Positions 46,144-57,634 of a DNA stretch of 64,000 bases are shown piece by piece (the first letter of the stretch is position 1; every line of letters begins with the position of its first letter). Under the pieces are notes generated by a model that did not search any database, was not told the origin of the DNA, and worked only from the letters and a program-made list of their open reading frames with translations. The position numbers were made by a program, and so were the translations under genes. Origin of the DNA: Microbacterium luteolum (lineage in GTDB: Bacteria; Actinomycetota; Actinomycetes; Actinomycetales; Microbacteriaceae). The stretch spans positions 3,570,950-3,634,949 of the forward strand of contig NZ_BAAAUN010000001.1 in the NCBI RefSeq assembly GCF_039533965.1. Direction: 5' to 3'.

Positions 46144-47288
46144 TGGGGGCGTCCGAGGTGCACGACATCGAGTCGATCCCGCTCGCGCAGCTGACGACGC
46201 TGCGCACGGGTGCCGCGCCGGAGCGGATGCGTGAGGCGTCGACGACCGCGGAGCTCGTCGACGTTCTGCGCGACACGTGGTCCGGCCGGGAACCGTGGTT
46301 CGTGCTCGGCGGCGGATCCAACCTCTTCGTCGGGGACGAGCCCTTCGAGGGGACCGTGATCCGCGTGCGCACCGAGGGCATCGAGGAGCTGCCGTCCCCC
46401 CACGCCGGTCGCGTGCGCCTCCGGGCGCAGGCCGGCCACGGGTGGGACGCCTTCGTCGCCTACGCCGTCGAGCACGGGTACGCGGGGCTCGAGGCCATGA
46501 GCGGCATCCCGGGGACGGTCGGTGCCGCACCGGTGCAGAACATCGGCGCCTACGGTCAGGAGATCCAGGAGACGCTCGTCGAGGTCGAACTCATCGACGA
46601 GGCGACCGGCGAGATCTCGACGGTGCCGGCGTCCGAGCTGGGCCTGGGGTTCCGCACCTCGGTCCTCAAGCACCACTACGGCGGGGAGCCCCTGCGGCGT
46701 GCTGTCATCCTGTCGGTGACCGTCGACCTCCTCGTCGCGGGAGAGCGCATCGTCCGCGGCGAACAGCTGCGCCGTGCGCTCGCTCTCCACGACGATGCCC
46801 CCGTGCCGCTCGGCTGGGTGCGCGAGCGCATCCTCGCCACGCGCGCATCGAAGGGGATGCTGCTCGACGACGCGGATCCCGACACCCACGGCGTCGGATC
46901 GTTCTTCCAGAACGCGATCGTGCCGGAGTCCGTGGCCAGGGCGCTGCCGCCGGAATGCCCGCGCTGGCCCGTTGCGCCCGACCTCGACGCGGTGACCGTG
47001 ATCCCGCTCGCCTCCTACGACGGCCTCGTGCCGCAGACGAAGACGGAGGCTCCGGACGTCAAGGTGAGCGCCGCCTGGCTCATCGAGCAGGCCGGCATCC
47101 GCAAGGGCTTCAAGCTGCCGAGGTCGCGCGCGTCCGTGTCGACCAAGCATGCGCTCGCGCTGACAAACCGTGGAGGCGCGACGGCGGGTGAGGTCGCGGA
47201 GCTGGCACGGTTCATCCAGAGCAGGGTGCATGCCGAGTTCGGTCTCGTGCTGCAGCCGGAGCCCGTGCTCGTCGGCGTCGAGCTTTAA
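46143..47288 (+). CDS. murB: UDP-N-acetylenolpyruvylglucosamine reductase
   Basis: A 381-residue FAD enzyme that makes UDP-MurNAc for peptidoglycan. FAD-binding LGGGSNLFVGDEPFEGTVI and GIPGTVGAAPVQNIGAYGQE are present, and the catalytic region GVGSFFQNAIV and KHALALTNRGGATAGEV follow. Length and motifs fit the E. coli-like class. Coupled to the upstream hot-dog genes. Confidence 0.95.
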   Translation: MGASEVHDIESIPLAQLTTLRTGAAPERMREASTTAELVDVLRDTWSGREPWFVLGGGSNLFVGDEPFEGTVIRVRTEGIEELPSPHAGRVRLRAQAGHGWDAFVAYAVEHGYAGLEAMSGIPGTVGAAPVQNIGAYGQEIQETLVEVELIDEATGEISTVPASELGLGFRTSVLKHHYGGEPLRRAVILSVTVDLLVAGERIVRGEQLRRALALHDDAPVPLGWVRERILATRASKGMLLDDADPDTHGVGSFFQNAIVPESVARALPPECPRWPVAPDLDAVTVIPLASYDGLVPQTKTEAPDVKVSAAWLIEQAGIRKGFKLPRSRASVSTKHALALTNRGGATAGEVAELARFIQSRVHAEFGLVLQPEPVLVGVEL

Positions 47289-47307
47289 CAGCGTCCGCCG
47301 CCGCGGC

Positions 47308-47313
47308 TACACT
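47308..47313 (+). promoter_or_regulatory. -10 box of the VOC gene
   Basis: TACACT ends six bases before the ATG at 47320. Confidence 0.45.
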
Positions 47314-47319
47314 CGCGGC

Positions 47320-47721
47320 ATGAGCGGATTGACCCCGTACCTGTTGTTCCCCGGAAACGCCGCTGAGGCGATGCGGCACTACCAGTCGGTGTTCGGCGGC
47401 GAGCTGCGGATGTTCGACTACGCGCAGTTCGATCGGCACGACGGCCCGTCCGACGCGATCGCGCACGCCATGCTCGAGGGTGTCGTGGATCTGTCGGGCG
47501 CGGATGCCGGCATCGACGCCGATGCGGTGCAGATGGGCGGGATGTTCTTCTCCCTGCTCGGCACCGCGGACGCGTCGACGCTCACCGGGTGGTTCGCTGA
47601 CCTCTCCGTGGGCGGGAGGGTCATCGACCCGCTCCAGCGCCGTCCGTGGGGCGACTGGGACGGCACGCTCGTCGACCGGTACGGCATCCGCTGGCTCATC
47701 GGATACCAGCCCGAGTCCTGA
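47320..47721 (+). CDS. VOC-family (PhnB-like) protein
   Basis: A 133-residue protein with the glyoxalase/PhnB fold: LTPYLLFPGNAAEAMRHYQSVFGGE at the N-terminus, and RPWGDWDGTLVDRYGIRWLIGY at the C-terminus (shown in fragments). Members range from metal-dependent enzymes to drug-binding proteins. It lacks an obvious complete set of metal ligands, so the activity is not predictable. Confidence 0.85.
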   Translation: MSGLTPYLLFPGNAAEAMRHYQSVFGGELRMFDYAQFDRHDGPSDAIAHAMLEGVVDLSGADAGIDADAVQMGGMFFSLLGTADASTLTGWFADLSVGGRVIDPLQRRPWGDWDGTLVDRYGIRWLIGYQPES

Positions 47722-47741
47722 CCGGCGGCCGGGAGGCCGAA

Positions 47742-47773
47742 CCGGTCAGGCGAACGGGTCCGGTCAGGCGAAC
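47742..47773. repeat. 18-bp tandem duplication at the aminotransferase 3' end
   Basis: CCGGTCAGGCGAAC occurs at 47742-47755 and 47760-47773. The second copy contains the stop codon of the leftward aminotransferase gene; the first gives a second in-frame stop six codons later. Confidence 0.6.
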
Positions 47774-48963
47774 AGACGCTGCAGGCGCTGGACGCCCTCG
47801 AGGAGCTGGTCGTCGCCGAGGGCGTACGACAGGCGCAGGTAGCCGCTCGGGCCGAAGGCCTCGCCCGGGACGACGGCGACCTCGGCCTGCTCGAGGATGA
47901 GGTCGGCGAGCTCCAGCGAGGTGGTCGGCGTGACGCCGCCCCAGGTGCGGCCGAGCAGGCCCTGCACGTCGGGGTAGACATAGAAGGCGCCGAGCGGGTT
48001 CGGCACGACGAGGCCGTCGATCTTGGAGAGCTCGGAGACGATGAGCTTGCGGCGTCGATCGAACGCCTCGCGCATCTTCTCGGCCTCGGTCTGCGGGCCG
48101 TTGAGAGCGGCGATCGCGGCCTTCTGGGCGACGTTGTTCACGTTGCTCGACAGGTGCGACTGCAGGTTGCCGGCGATCTTGATGGCGTCGGCAGGACCCA
48201 CCATCCAGCCGACCCGCCAGCCGGTCATGGCGTACGTCTTCGCGACGCCGTTGACGAGGATGGTCTGGCCGGCGACCTCGGGGACGGCTGCCACGATCGA
48301 CGTCGCCTTCACGCCCTCGTAGGTGAGGTTCTGGTAGATCTCGTCGGTGATGACCCAGATGCCGTGCTCGAGCGCCCACTCGCCGATGGCGCGGGTCTCC
48401 TCGGCGGTGTACACCGATCCGGTCGGGTTCGACGGCGAGACGAAGACGAGCACCGTGGTGCGCTCGGTGCGCGCGGCCTCGAGCTGCTCGACGGTCACCT
48501 TGTAATCCTGGTCGGCTCCGGCGAAGACCTCGACGGGAGTGCCGTCGGCCAGACGGATAGCCTCGGGGTACGTGGTCCAGTACGGGGCGGGCAGCAGCAC
48601 CTCGTCGCCCGGGTTCACGACGGTCTGGAACGCCTGGTAGACCGACTGCTTGCCGCCGTTGGTCACGATGACCTGGCTGGGGGAGACCTCGAGGCCCGAG
48701 TCGCGGAGGGTCTTCGCAGCGATCGCCTCCCGCAGTGCCGGCAGGCCGGGCGCCGGGGTGTACCGGTAGTTCGCCGGGTCGGCGAGGGCCTCCGCCGCGG
48801 CATCCACGATGAACTGCGGCGTCGCGAAGTCCGGCTCGCCGGCGGCATAGGAGATGACGTCCTTGCCTTCGGCCTTGAGGGCCTTCGCCTTCGCGTCGAC
48901 CTTGAGGGTCGCCGACTCGGCGATGGCGGACAGCTTGCGGGAGAGAGGAGCGCGTTCGGTCAC
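47764..48963 (-). CDS. PLP-dependent aspartate-type aminotransferase
   Basis: A 399-residue fold type I aminotransferase of the AAT-I alpha group, probably aspartate or aromatic aminotransferase. [28 protein letters not shown] with the PLP Lys, and the C-terminal arginine-binding YLRLSYAL are present. GTG start at 48963; TACGCT lies seven bases upstream. Not linked to its neighbours by obvious operon structure. Confidence 0.9.
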   Translation of the reverse strand: MTERAPLSRKLSAIAESATLKVDAKAKALKAEGKDVISYAAGEPDFATPQFIVDAAAEALADPANYRYTPAPGLPALREAIAAKTLRDSGLEVSPSQVIVTNGGKQSVYQAFQTVVNPGDEVLLPAPYWTTYPEAIRLADGTPVEVFAGADQDYKVTVEQLEAARTERTTVLVFVSPSNPTGSVYTAEETRAIGEWALEHGIWVITDEIYQNLTYEGVKATSIVAAVPEVAGQTILVNGVAKTYAMTGWRVGWMVGPADAIKIAGNLQSHLSSNVNNVAQKAAIAALNGPQTEAEKMREAFDRRRKLIVSELSKIDGLVVPNPLGAFYVYPDVQGLLGRTWGGVTPTTSLELADLILEQAEVAVVPGEAFGPSGYLRLSYALGDDQLLEGVQRLQRLFA

Positions 48964-49047
48964 GACTACGAGCGTACTCGGGTGGGCCCGCCGGATGCCG
49001 GGCGCGTCGCCATCAAGAATCTGGGTTCTTTACGGAAGCACGGGTGT

Positions 49048-49107
49048 GTGAGGGGTCAAGAAGCGCCGTGTCCCGAGGGGGCGAGGCGGCGTCTCTTGAC
49101 CCCTCAC
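49048..49107 (-). terminator. Long hairpin downstream of ald
   Basis: GTGAGGGGTCAAGA (49048-49061) pairs perfectly with TCTTGACCCCTCAC (49094-49107), with a further GCGCCG/CGGCGT inner stem. It lies 17 bases past the leftward ald stop. Confidence 0.7.
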
Positions 49108-49124
49108 GTCGACGGCGAGCGCGC

Positions 49125-50219
49125 TCAGGCGGTCGCGAAGCCGTGGGCCTGGGCGACGGCGTCGAGCGTGATGCGTCCGCCCTGCACGTTCAGACCCTTC
49201 GCGAGGGACGGATCTTCGGATGCCGCGCGCTCCCAGCCCTTGCCGGCGATGGCCGAGACGTAGGGGAGCGTCGCGTTGGTCAGCGCGCGGGTGGCCGTCT
49301 CGGGGACGGCGCCGGGCATGTTCGCGACGCAGTAGTAGATCGCGTCGTGAACGGCGAAGGTCGGGTCGTCGTGCGTGGTCGGCCGCGAGCCCTCGAAGCA
49401 TCCGCCCTGGTCGATCGCGATGTCGACGAGCACGGCGCCCGGCTTCATGCCGGCGACCATGTCGTCGGTGACGAGCTTCGGGGCCGCCGCGCCGGGGATC
49501 AGCACCGAGCCGATCACGAGGTCGGCCGTCGCGAGCTCCTCGGCGATGTCGTAGCGGCTCGACGCGCGTGTCTCGAGCGCGCCTCCGTAGCGGTGCTCGA
49601 GCTCGCGCAGTCGAGGCAGCGAGATGTCGATCACGGTGACCTTCGAGCCGAGGCCCAGGGCGTTCGCTGCGGCGTGCTCCCCGGCGACGCCGCCGCCGAT
49701 CACGACGGTCTTGGCGCGCGGAGTGCCGGCGATGCCGCCGAGCAGCATGCCGCGGCCGCCGTTCGAGCGCAGCAGCGAGTACGAGCCCATCGTGACGGAG
49801 AGCCGCCCGGCGATCTCGCTCATCGGCACGAGAAGGGGCAGGCTGCGGTCCGGCAGCTGCACGGTCTCGTAGGCGACGGCCGTCGTGCCGGCATCGACCA
49901 GGGCGGTCGTCAGTGCGCGGTCCGCGGCGAGGTGCAGGTAGGTGAAGAGGGTGAGGTCGGGGCGGAGGAACCCGTACTCCTGCGCGATCGGCTCCTTGAC
50001 CTTGATCAGCAGATCCGCCTCGCCCCATGCCTCGGCTGCGGTCGCGACGATCTCGGCGCCGACAGCCCGGTAGGCGTCGTCGTCGATGCGTGAGCCGACG
50101 CCCGCGCCGGACTGCACGAGCACGCGGTGGCCCTCGTGGACGAGACGGTCGGCACCCGCGGGGGTGAGCGCGACGCGGTTCTCGTTGTTCTTGACCTCGG
50201 TGGGCACGCCGATCTTCAT
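49125..50219 (-). CDS. ald: Alanine dehydrogenase
   Basis: A 364-residue NAD-dependent enzyme interconverting L-alanine and pyruvate plus ammonia. It starts MKIGVPTEVKNNENRVALTP and has the NAD-binding VIGGGVAGEHAA, with the GCF and GAVPETATRALTNATLPY family signatures. GGAGG precedes the ATG. It diverges from an Lrp-type regulator across 111 bp, the same layout as ald-aldR in other actinomycetes. Confidence 0.96.
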   Translation of the reverse strand: MKIGVPTEVKNNENRVALTPAGADRLVHEGHRVLVQSGAGVGSRIDDDAYRAVGAEIVATAAEAWGEADLLIKVKEPIAQEYGFLRPDLTLFTYLHLAADRALTTALVDAGTTAVAYETVQLPDRSLPLLVPMSEIAGRLSVTMGSYSLLRSNGGRGMLLGGIAGTPRAKTVVIGGGVAGEHAAANALGLGSKVTVIDISLPRLRELEHRYGGALETRASSRYDIAEELATADLVIGSVLIPGAAAPKLVTDDMVAGMKPGAVLVDIAIDQGGCFEGSRPTTHDDPTFAVHDAIYYCVANMPGAVPETATRALTNATLPYVSAIAGKGWERAASEDPSLAKGLNVQGGRITLDAVAQAHGFATA

Positions 50220-50330
50220 CGATCCTCCAGGACTAGGTTTGCGTGCATACAGAATCGCAGAAACGTCGACCAGGCAACAGATTCCCTGAAGATGATTCGA
50301 TCACGGCGGAGATCCTGAATAATCGTTCAC

Positions 50331-50840
50331 ATGGAGACGACATCACAGGGTCCTCAGCCGAACACTCTTCGGGCACCCGCCCTGGACCCGACGGATGCGA
50401 GGATCGTGCAGCTGCTGGCCGAAGACGGGCGGATGACCAACGCCGAGCTCGCCGGTCACCTCGGGGTCGCCCCCTCGACGGCGCACGCGCGACTGCGCGC
50501 CCTCGTCGAGCGCGGGGTCATCACCGGATTCCACGCCAGCGTGGACGAGCGGATGCTGGGGGCCGGACTCCAGGCGATCATCGGCGTGACGCTGCGCCCG
50601 AGCGGACGGCGCGAGAGCATCGTCGAGTTCGCCGAACGCGTGCGAGTGCTGCCGCAGGTGATCCAGGTCTTCTTCCTCGGCGGGGACGACGACTTCCTCC
50701 TGCACATCGCTGTCGCCGACTCGTCCGAGATGCGCGAGTTCGTGCTCGAGCATCTGTCGGCGCAGAGCAGCGTCGCGTCCACGCGGACGAGCATCGTGTT
50801 CGACTATCACCGCAACTCGGTGGCCGCCTCGTTCGCGTGA
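50331..50840 (+). CDS. Lrp/AsnC-family regulator, likely of ald
   Basis: A 169-residue regulator. The N-terminal winged helix (about residues 22-65) has MTNAELAGHLGVAPSTAHARLRALVERGVITG, given in part as NAELAGHLGVAPSTA. The C-terminal RAM domain includes VIQVFFLGGDDDFLLH. An AATAAT box lies seven bases before the ATG. By analogy with AldR it may sense alanine and activate the divergent ald. Confidence 0.9.
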   Translation: METTSQGPQPNTLRAPALDPTDARIVQLLAEDGRMTNAELAGHLGVAPSTAHARLRALVERGVITGFHASVDERMLGAGLQAIIGVTLRPSGRRESIVEFAERVRVLPQVIQVFFLGGDDDFLLHIAVADSSEMREFVLEHLSAQSSVASTRTSIVFDYHRNSVAASFA

Positions 50841-50868
50841 GTGGATCAGCGCGGGTCGGGCTTCCCGC

Positions 50869-51303
50869 TCATGCGCCGAAGGACGCCGGAAGGGCGCAGT
50901 AGTCGGCGAAGCGTCGCTTCGGGTTCGCGGGATCGGTGACATCGACGATCGCGGCGGCGACCGTGTGCGGCGCTTCATCGCCCGCGAGCTGCCAGACGAC
51001 GTAGTGCCACATGCCGCGGGCCGTCTCGCTCAGCAGCGTGGACGGACCAGAGACGACGAGCACACTGTCGCTCGCGGAGCTCGCGCGGAACGGCGCGATC
51101 ACATCAGTGCGGAGGACCTGCTCATCGCCGTCGGCGGAATGCCTCCGCTCGACCTCGAGTCCTGCCGCGCGCAGCGCCGCGGCGAGCTCGTCGGCGCTGC
51201 GGCGTGAACGCTCGGCATCCGCTCCCGCCACGGCGAGAAGCCGTCGCCCACTCGGGTACAGATGCAGGAACTCGGAGGAGATGTCGGTCCACACGTCGGC
51301 CAT
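50869..51303 (-). CDS. Conserved-looking protein of unknown function
   Basis: A 144-residue soluble protein beginning MADVWTDISSEFLHLYPSGR. It reads like an alpha/beta NTP-binding or nucleotidyl-like fold (LLAVAGADAERS, VLVVSGPSTLLS) but carries no complete P-loop. WHYVVWQLAGDE and KRRFADYCALP are in the second half. TAGCCT ends six bases before the ATG. I cannot assign a function. Confidence 0.7.
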   Translation of the reverse strand: MADVWTDISSEFLHLYPSGRRLLAVAGADAERSRRSADELAAALRAAGLEVERRHSADGDEQVLRTDVIAPFRASSASDSVLVVSGPSTLLSETARGMWHYVVWQLAGDEAPHTVAAAIVDVTDPANPKRRFADYCALPASFGA

Positions 51304-51309
51304 GGATCC

Positions 51310-51315
51310 AGGCTA
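51310..51315 (-). promoter_or_regulatory. -10 box of the 144-residue protein gene
   Basis: TAGCCT on the minus strand ends six bases before the ATG at 51303. Confidence 0.45.
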
Positions 51316-51374
51316 CGCCGGGCGATCGGGTCGCGGGCCGACGCCGGATGGACGGAATCGTCCCCGCGTGCAGA

Positions 51375-51412
51375 GAGGCCCTCGGATGCCGAACCGCGCA
51401 TCCGAGGGCCTC
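51375..51412 (-). terminator. Terminator after aceB
   Basis: GAGGCCCTCGGATGC (51375-51389) pairs perfectly with GCATCCGAGGGCCTC (51398-51412), 8-base loop, ten bases past the leftward aceB stop. Confidence 0.8.
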
Positions 51413-51422
51413 GTCCGTCCGC

Positions 51423-53078
<1,656 letters not shown>

Positions 53079-53107
53079 GATCTGAAGTCCTTTGCGTGGT
53101 GGGGTGC

Positions 53108-53152
53108 CTCGACGGGCTCAGCAACCCATGGGTCCCTGAGCCCGTCGAAGGG
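53108..53152 (-). repeat. Repeat-derived hairpin between aceA and aceB
   Basis: TCGACGGGCTCAG (53109-53121) pairs with CTGAGCCCGTCGA (53136-53148), 14-base loop. Both arms are copies of the dispersed element. It could dampen aceB relative to aceA. Confidence 0.65.
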
Positions 53153-53163
53153 CCCGTGACGGA

Positions 53164-54504
53164 TCAGTGGAACTGTGCGGCTTCGGTGGAGCCGGCGAGG
53201 GCGAGGGTCGCGCTGTCGGGGTTGAGCGCGGTGGAGATGACGTCGAAGTAGCCGGTGCCCGCCTCGCGCTGGTGCTTGGTGGCGGTGTAGCCGTCCGCCT
53301 CGGCGGCGAACTCGGCCTCCTGCAGCTCGACGTACGCGCTCATGGCGCGTTCGGCGTAGCCGCGGGCGAGGTCGAACATCGAGTGGTTCAGGGCGTGGAA
53401 GCCGGCAAGGGTGATGAACTGGAACTTGTAGCCCAGGTCGGCCAGGTCCTGCTGGAACGTCGCGATCTCGGCGTCCGACAGGTGCCGCTTCCAGTTGAAG
53501 CTCGGAGAGCAGTTGTAGGCCAGGAGCTTCCCGGGGAACTGCGCGTGGATCGCGGCGGCGAACTCGCGGGCGAGCTCGATGTCGGGTTCCCCGGTCTCGA
53601 CCCAGAGCAGATCGGCGTAGGGAGCGAAGGCGAGTCCGCGGCTGATGACCGACTCGATGCCGGGGCGGATCCGGTAGAAACCCTCGGTCGTGCGCTCGCC
53701 GGTGGTGAACTGCTGGTCGCGCTCGTCGACGTCGCTCGTGAGCAGGTCGGCGGCGAGGGCGTCCGTGCGGGCGATGATGACCGTGGGCACGCCCGCGACG
53801 TCGGCAGCGAGTCGCGCGGCGTTCAGCGTGCGGATGTGCTGCTGCGTGGGCACCAGCACCTTGCCGCCGAGGTGCCCGCACTTCTTCTCGCTCGCCAGCT
53901 GATCCTCCCAGTGGATGCCGGCGGCACCCGACTGGATCAGCGACTGCGCGAGCTCGTAGGCGTTCAGCGGACCGCCGAAGCCGGCCTCGGCGTCCGCGAC
54001 GATCGGGGCGAGCCAGTCCTGGGTGATCTCTCCCGTGCCGGCAAGGGCCTCGGCGTGCTCGAGCTGGTCCTGGCGGATCAGGGCGTTGTTGATGCGGCGG
54101 ACGACCGCAGGCACCGAGTTCGCCGGGTACAGCGACTGGTCGGGGTAGGTCTGGCCCGCGAGGTTGCCGTCGGCCGCGACCTGCCAGCCCGAGAGGTAGA
54201 TGGCCTTGAGGCCCGCCCGGACCTGCTGCACGGCCTGACCGCCGGTGTAGGCGCCGAGCGCTCGCACGTAGTCCTCGGTGTGCAGGAGGTTCCACAGGTT
54301 CTCGGCGCCGCGGTGGGCGAGCGTCGACTCCTCGCGGACGGAGCCGCGGATGCGGATGACGTCCTCCGCGGTGTAGGTGCGCTCGACGCCGTCCCAGCGC
54401 GGGTCGGTCTCCCAGATCTCCCGGAGCTCCGCGGCCGTCTGAACCTGGTCGCCGGCGCGCAGTCCGGCGGGGCGAGGTGCGGGGGTTGCTGCGGTGTTCG
54501 TCAT
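53164..54504 (-). CDS. aceA: Isocitrate lyase
   Basis: A 446-residue enzyme splitting isocitrate into succinate and glyoxylate. The catalytic [14 protein letters not shown] motif with the active Cys is intact, along with [15 protein letters not shown] metal-binding region ([17 protein letters not shown] in part). ATG at 54504 has GAGGAGA upstream; a longer frame reaches into the promoter and is rejected. Divergent from the RamB-type regulator. Confidence 0.96.
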   Translation of the reverse strand: MTNTAATPAPRPAGLRAGDQVQTAAELREIWETDPRWDGVERTYTAEDVIRIRGSVREESTLAHRGAENLWNLLHTEDYVRALGAYTGGQAVQQVRAGLKAIYLSGWQVAADGNLAGQTYPDQSLYPANSVPAVVRRINNALIRQDQLEHAEALAGTGEITQDWLAPIVADAEAGFGGPLNAYELAQSLIQSGAAGIHWEDQLASEKKCGHLGGKVLVPTQQHIRTLNAARLAADVAGVPTVIIARTDALAADLLTSDVDERDQQFTTGERTTEGFYRIRPGIESVISRGLAFAPYADLLWVETGEPDIELAREFAAAIHAQFPGKLLAYNCSPSFNWKRHLSDAEIATFQQDLADLGYKFQFITLAGFHALNHSMFDLARGYAERAMSAYVELQEAEFAAEADGYTATKHQREAGTGYFDVISTALNPDSATLALAGSTEAAQFH

Positions 54505-54597
54505 GGTGTCTCCTCGATGAGAGTGGGTGGCTTGGCATCCACTCTGTGTGAAGTTCTGAACCTCGGATGACCGATCCGGGGGTGAAGAATGCCGAAA

Positions 54598-54618
54598 ATT
54601 CTGTTTCTGTGACAGAAT
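54598..54618. promoter_or_regulatory. Palindromic operator candidate between aceA and the RamB-type gene
   Basis: ATTCTGT (54598-54604) and ACAGAAT (54612-54618) are perfect inverted 7-mers with a 7-base spacer. The right arm overlaps the probable -10 box (CAGAAT, 54613-54618) seven bases before the ATG at 54626, so binding would autorepress. Confidence 0.5.
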
Positions 54619-54625
54619 CGCGGCC

Positions 54626-56098
54626 ATGACCCCTTCGACAGGCTCAGGGACCCCGGTCTCCGACGCGGAAGACACCGACGCCCTCACGATCGGTCGGCGC
54701 ATCCGCCAGCTGCGTACCGCGCGGGGGCTGACGCTCGAGGATCTCGCGGCGGCCGTCGATCGCGCCCCGAGTCAGCTGTCGATGATCGAGACCGGCAAGC
54801 GCGAGCCCAAGCTGACGCAGCTGCAGGCCATCGCGCGGGCGCTCGGCGTCACGATCGATGCGCTCCTCGAGGGCGAGCCGCTCGACGAACGCAGCGCGAT
54901 CGAGATCGCCCTGGAGCGAGCGATGAAGGGACAGACATTTCGGGCGCTCGGGATCGACCCGTTCCGGATCGCGAAGTCGGTGCCGACGGACGCGCTCAGA
55001 GCGCTCCTTGCCCTGCACGGCGAGATCGATCGGCTGCGCGACGAGCGTGCGGCCACGCCGGAGGAGGCGCGGCGGGCGAACGTCGAGCTGCGGCACCTCA
55101 TGCGACGGCAGGACAACCACTTCGCCGACCTGGAGACGAAGGCGTCGGAGATCCTGGCGGCGGTCGGCCACCCCGGCGGTCCGCTGACCCAGCGCACGGC
55201 ATCCGAGATCGCCGCCTACCTGGGGTTCACGCTGCATTACGCGCCCGATCTGCCGCAGACGACGCGCAGCGTCGCCGACCTCGCGCACGGACGCCTGTAC
55301 CTGTCGAGCAGCGTGCCCGCCAAGGGGGATGCCCGGACCGCGGTGCTGCAGGCCCTGTCGAGCCGCATCCTGGGCCACTCCGAGCCCCGCAGCTATGCGG
55401 AGTTCCTCCGCCAGCGCGTCGAGACCAACTACCTGACCGGCGCACTCCTCATTCCCGAGGCGCACGTCGTCCCCTCGCTGAAGGATGCCAAGGAACGGCG
55501 CTCCATCTCGATCGAGGATCTGCGCGACGCGTACTCCGTCTCCTACGAGACGGCTGCGCACCGGTTCACCAACCTCGCGACGCGCCACCTCGACATCCCC
55601 GTGCACTTCCTCAAGGTGCACGAGTCGGGCACGATCACGAAGGCGTACGAGAACGACGACGTGAACTTCCCGACCGACCGCCTCGGCGCGATCGAGGGGC
55701 AGATGTGCTGCCGGCGCTGGACGAGCCGCGTCGTCTTCGACGAGGACGACCGCTTCAACCCGTACTACCAATACACCGACACCGGCAACGGCACGTACTG
55801 GTGCACGGCCAGGGTCGAGGCGTCGAGCGAGGGTCTGCACTCGGTGAGCGTTGGGGTGCGCTTCGACGACACGAAGTGGTTCGTCGGGCGCGACACCGGC
55901 CACCGCGGTGTGTCGAAGCACTCGGTCGAGGTGTGCTGCCGGCAGGCGCCTGCCGAACTCGAGGAGCGCTGGCGCGAGAACTCCTGGCCGAACGTGAAGA
56001 CTCCCCGCACGCTGCTCGCGACGCTGCCGACGGGTTCGTTCCCCGGCGTCGACACGACCGACGTGTACGAGTTCCTCGAGGCGCACGCGCCCCGCTGA
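54626..56098 (+). CDS. RamB-type transcriptional regulator of acetate metabolism
   Basis: A 490-residue regulator. After 25 variable residues comes a helix-turn-helix of the XRE type ([29 protein letters not shown]), then a peptidase-like ImmA/IrrE region ([27 protein letters not shown]) and a C-terminal Cys-rich domain with MCCRRW and EVCCRQAP. The order fits RamB and similar short-chain fatty-acid regulators of Corynebacterium, which act on aceA and aceB; the divergent aceA supports this. Its first codons read through a copy of the dispersed repeat. Confidence 0.9.
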   Translation: MTPSTGSGTPVSDAEDTDALTIGRRIRQLRTARGLTLEDLAAAVDRAPSQLSMIETGKREPKLTQLQAIARALGVTIDALLEGEPLDERSAIEIALERAMKGQTFRALGIDPFRIAKSVPTDALRALLALHGEIDRLRDERAATPEEARRANVELRHLMRRQDNHFADLETKASEILAAVGHPGGPLTQRTASEIAAYLGFTLHYAPDLPQTTRSVADLAHGRLYLSSSVPAKGDARTAVLQALSSRILGHSEPRSYAEFLRQRVETNYLTGALLIPEAHVVPSLKDAKERRSISIEDLRDAYSVSYETAAHRFTNLATRHLDIPVHFLKVHESGTITKAYENDDVNFPTDRLGAIEGQMCCRRWTSRVVFDEDDRFNPYYQYTDTGNGTYWCTARVEASSEGLHSVSVGVRFDDTKWFVGRDTGHRGVSKHSVEVCCRQAPAELEERWRENSWPNVKTPRTLLATLPTGSFPGVDTTDVYEFLEAHAPR

Positions 56099-56114
56099 CG
56101 TCGGATGCTCGCGG

Positions 56115-57623
56115 TCAGTCCCGCGCGGTCTGCAGCAGGGTCCAGAGCTCGGCGCGCGCGGGGAACGACGACAGGTCGATCCCGAGCATCCCGCCGGCCT
56201 GCGCGATGCGGGAGCGGAGGGTGTGCCGATGCACGCCGAGCGCGGTGGCGGCGGACTCCGCGCGCGCGTCGTGCTCCAGCCAGGTGCGCAGCGAGCGCTC
56301 GAGGTCGGAGCCCGTCCGCGCGTCGTGCTCGCGCAGCGGTGCCAGACGGGACTCCGCCACCAGGCGCGCCTCGTCGGTCGCGAGAGCGGTGAGGATGCTC
56401 GAGCCCACGGTGTCGGCGTACCTCACCGCGCCGCGCTCGCCCTGCTGCCGGAGCGCCGTGAGCGCCTGCGCGTGCGCGCGCGAGAAGGCGTCGTAGCCCT
56501 CCGGGTCGGAGACGCCGACGCGGATGCCGAAACGCACGGCGATCTCATCGAGGAGGTGCTCGTCGCCCGCGGACAGGCAGAGCGTCACGCCGTCCTCGGA
56601 CTCGGCGAGGAAGAAGGGTGTGCCGTGCTCGGAGCGGTGCCGTTCCCACCAGTCGGTCAGGGGACCTGCCGGCGCATCGGCCGCCACCGCGACGATCATC
56701 GGGGCGGGCGGGAGACCGCCGAGGACGCGCCTGGCCAATCCCGGATCGTCGGCGAGGAGCGAGCCGAGCAGCTGGGCGTGCAGCCGACGGCGGCTCCGTG
56801 CCAGCTGCTCGCTCTGCTCCATGGCCAGTCCCGCCATCGCGATGACCGACGTCACGACCGAGCGCGCCTCCGCGTCGAGCACGTCGACCGCGAGCGCGAT
56901 GACGCCGCGGAGGTGTCCGCCCCGCCCGACGGTGAAGAGCGTGAAGGTGCGGTGCTCGATGGTGAGCGACTGGCCGGCCTCGAGTCCGCGGGTCAGGATC
57001 TCGATGACGCGCTCGCCGAGGTCGTCGAGCACGTCCGGTTCGACCCCATCGCGTGGATGCGAGCTGAGCAGTGCTCCGGCGGCGTCGAACATCCCGGCCC
57101 ACACGTCGAGACGCCGGCCGAGCTCGGCGATGGTCGCGTCGAGCCCGTGCGGGCGGAGCGCGGCCAGGGCGAGTGCGCGCTGCGTGTCGAGTGCCCACGA
57201 TCGGCGGGCATAGGCCTGTGCGGCGATGGCCTCGGAGTGCGCGCGGGCGACGGCGATGAACGGTGTGCGGTACGGGACCTCGAACAGCGGCATCCCGCGC
57301 GCGGCGCAGGCGTGGATGAGCTCCTCGGGGATGCCGGAGCGGTGCACCTCGGTGCCGAAGCCGAGTCCGAGCACCCCGCGATCGGCGAGCCGCCCGACGT
57401 ACATGTCGATGTCGCCCTGCTCGTCGAACTGCCGGCCCGTGGTCAGCAGGGCCAGGTCTTCGGAGAGGAACGGCGTGGGGTCCTCGAGATCCGAGCTGTG
57501 CACCCACCGCAGCGACCGGTCGAGCGCGCTCTCCGGGAGGTCGTCCTCGCGCGAGACCAGGGTGAGCCCGAGGTCGCGACGGCGCAGCAGGGCCCGCAGC
57601 GTGGGCTCTTCGGCAGCGGCCAT
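56115..57623 (-). CDS. PucR-family transcriptional regulator
   Basis: A 502-residue regulator. The N-terminal part (LRALLRRRDLGLTLV onward) is the PucR sensor region with a GVLGLGFG-like segment, a central GGDEF-related linker domain follows, and the C-terminal helix-turn-helix ESAATALGVHRHTLRSRIAQAG is near the end. ATG at 57623 with AGGAG upstream. Divergent from gabT; by position it likely controls putrescine/GABA catabolism. Confidence 0.88.
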   Translation of the reverse strand: MAAAEEPTLRALLRRRDLGLTLVSREDDLPESALDRSLRWVHSSDLEDPTPFLSEDLALLTTGRQFDEQGDIDMYVGRLADRGVLGLGFGTEVHRSGIPEELIHACAARGMPLFEVPYRTPFIAVARAHSEAIAAQAYARRSWALDTQRALALAALRPHGLDATIAELGRRLDVWAGMFDAAGALLSSHPRDGVEPDVLDDLGERVIEILTRGLEAGQSLTIEHRTFTLFTVGRGGHLRGVIALAVDVLDAEARSVVTSVIAMAGLAMEQSEQLARSRRRLHAQLLGSLLADDPGLARRVLGGLPPAPMIVAVAADAPAGPLTDWWERHRSEHGTPFFLAESEDGVTLCLSAGDEHLLDEIAVRFGIRVGVSDPEGYDAFSRAHAQALTALRQQGERGAVRYADTVGSSILTALATDEARLVAESRLAPLREHDARTGSDLERSLRTWLEHDARAESAATALGVHRHTLRSRIAQAGGMLGIDLSSFPARAELWTLLQTARD

Positions 57624-57634
57624 GGTGGCTCCTG

